Shown here in pieces: positions 63,076 through 64,000 of a DNA stretch of 64,000 bases. Origin of the DNA: Cryoendolithus antarcticus (lineage: Eukaryota > Ascomycota > Dothideomycetes > Cladosporiales > Cladosporiaceae); the NCBI GenBank assembly GCA_002077065.1, contig NAJO01000007.1:186001-250000 (forward strand), given 5' to 3'. Positions within the stretch are counted from its first letter, which is position 1, and each line of letters starts with the position of its first letter. The translations under genes were made by a program, and so were the position numbers. The notes under the pieces are model-generated. The model saw nothing but the letters and a program-made list of their open reading frames with translations. It searched no databases and was not told where the DNA came from.

Positions 63076-64000
63076 TCACTTCCTGCCCCTTCGTGACCGA
63101 GCCAATGTACCAGCTCTTTGGAGCAGACCAGTCCACCTCGCCGACCAGGACGACTTCGGTGCCTTGCCGCCACGAGCGGGAGCGAAGCGAGATGCCCAGC
63201 TGTCCGCAGTATGTGCTGTTGAAGCAGCTTGACTCTCTAGTAGGCGACTCATCGGTCTAGATGCACCTTGCGAGTCGGTCTCAGAGACTGGCTGGAGGGC
63301 TAGCGGTCGTGAATGGAGCGTATCACTCGAGCCTGCTGTGCCGTTCGGCGAGTCAGTGCGCGACACCGTCCGAATGCTGGATCTCCGGCTACTGACGACG
63401 GAGCTTGCCTGACTGTGCGCCGGCGACCGATTCATGACGCCTAGTCTTTCGACGGCGACGAAGGAGCCCATTGTGTTTCTAGTCCATGTGTCACCGTCGA
63501 CGAACACGTGCTTGACCGAAGCGACCGAATCGGAGGTCGAGGCGATCGAGTCTGAGTTTGAGGCTTTGCTGAAACGCGATGCTTTGGGAGCGACATCGAA
63601 AATACTCCGGCGGATGAAAGGTGTGAAGGCAATCGGCGCCGCGTCAGGACATACCTCTACTGCGATCTCTGGAATGTTCGGCGGTGCAGTACGTGGAGTC
63701 TCGTCTGGCATCTCAGGTAAAGAGACTTCGCTGAGCCGGCACTCCGAACTTTCCGACGCCTGACTGCTTCTGTGATCGGGAGTGAGTGGTGTGTCCGGCA
63801 CAAAAGACGCGCGACGCGGTGTACCCGGGAGTGTGTCGAATGTATCACCTCGTCGGATGCGCAGCGACTCTAGCGGCGTGTCGGGCACGAAGGATGCCCT
63901 TCGTGGCGTTGACATCATACTCTCGACATCAATATTCTGCGGTCGCCGGGGTACTGGCTCTGCAGCCGGGATCTGGTATACTGCTGCCGTCAGTATGCCT
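63076..64000 (-). CDS. Ser/Arg-rich hypothetical protein, 5' part outside the window
   Basis: The frame is open from the right edge (64000) to TGA at 63076-63078, giving at least 308 residues. It is disordered and rich in Ser, Arg, Pro and Thr. A motif TPRRASFVPDTPL occurs twice (near 63860-63915 and 63775-63825), 17 residues apart, with different codons in the two copies. RRAS is a protein-kinase-A-type phosphorylation consensus and the flanking TP sites suit proline-directed kinases. Downstream there are short hydrophobic-charged blocks (FTPFIRRSIFDV) and a basic C-terminus (RAGTLARSRRGRK). No domain is recognised in the visible part. It is likely a regulatory or cytoskeletal/polarity-type phosphoprotein, but that is a guess. 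Confidence 0.7.
   Translation of the reverse strand, partial: GILTAAVYQIPAAEPVPRRPQNIDVESMMSTPRRASFVPDTPLESLRIRRGDTFDTLPGTPRRASFVPDTPLTPDHRSSQASESSECRLSEVSLPEMPDETPRTAPPNIPEIAVEVCPDAAPIAFTPFIRRSIFDVAPKASRFSKASNSDSIASTSDSVASVKHVFVDGDTWTRNTMGSFVAVERLGVMNRSPAHSQASSVVSSRRSSIRTVSRTDSPNGTAGSSDTLHSRPLALQPVSETDSQGASRPMSRLLESQAASTAHTADSWASRFAPARGGKAPKSSWSARWTGLLQRAGTLARSRRGRK

Noticed and set aside
62650..63096. 148-codon plus-strand frame
   Set aside because: Overlaps the end of the right-edge gene and has shadow-like composition.

Overview
The window is nuclear DNA of a filamentous ascomycete (Pezizomycotina). The evidence is short introns (mostly 48-71 nt, GT...CTRAY...AG), genes on both strands at fungal density, and proteins typical of the group: an ApsA/Num1 cortical anchor, a bifunctional THI6, a WSC-peroxidase fusion, a Zn2Cys6 regulator and DUF7587 proteins. 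Dothideomycetes is my best guess, from overall protein flavour only. I see no rRNA, tRNA, CRISPR array or intact transposon.

Layout. 1-956: end of a Ser/Thr-rich membrane sensor-like gene. 957-3300: gene-poor. 3301-10264: CWC24-type splicing factor, divergent from a long cortical anchor gene. 10814-15295: two unrecognised conserved-looking genes around a 2.4 kb gap. 16085-29792: a housekeeping block with a pinin-like protein, THI6, eIF5, a secreted WSC-peroxidase, COP9 signalosome subunit 6, an X-family DNA polymerase and the mitochondrial GTPase MTG1. 29793-34467: an accessory-looking island with two tandem, diverged DUF7587 genes (the second frameshifted) and gene debris. 34468-46000: MEF2, VPS17, an acinus-like SAP/RRM protein, GCS1 ArfGAP, a VPS66/LOA1-like acyltransferase and an SDR. 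46000-64000: a conserved fungal protein of unknown role, a Zn2Cys6 factor, a Cys-rich membrane protein, Iwr1, a PARN-like deadenylase, an isochorismatase-family hydrolase, an unrecognised protein, an INO80F-like protein and the 3' part of a Ser-rich gene running off the window.

Functional themes. Several products act in RNA metabolism (CWC24, pinin, acinus-like, PARN-like). Two are mitochondrial ribosome GTPases (MTG1, MEF2), which face each other across the DUF7587 island. Three act in membrane traffic or lipids (VPS17, GCS1, VPS66-like). Fungal genes are not in operons, so adjacency alone says little.

The most interesting signals are: (i) the DUF7587 pair, whose conserved Arg / Ser-x-x-x-Ser / Glu blocks resemble the R-S-E layout of enterotoxin-A-type ADP-ribosyltransferases; (ii) CSN6, whose TAG stop is followed in the same frame by 65 coding-like Gly-rich codons; (iii) a 49-bp near-perfect inverted repeat upstream of the 47.3-48.8 kb gene; (iv) an acyltransferase with Tyr at the HX4D histidine; and (v) a 61-bp repeat pair whose differences are mostly transitions.

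Exon boundaries were assigned by eye from splice consensus, reading-frame continuity and family similarity. Residue numbers are approximate.
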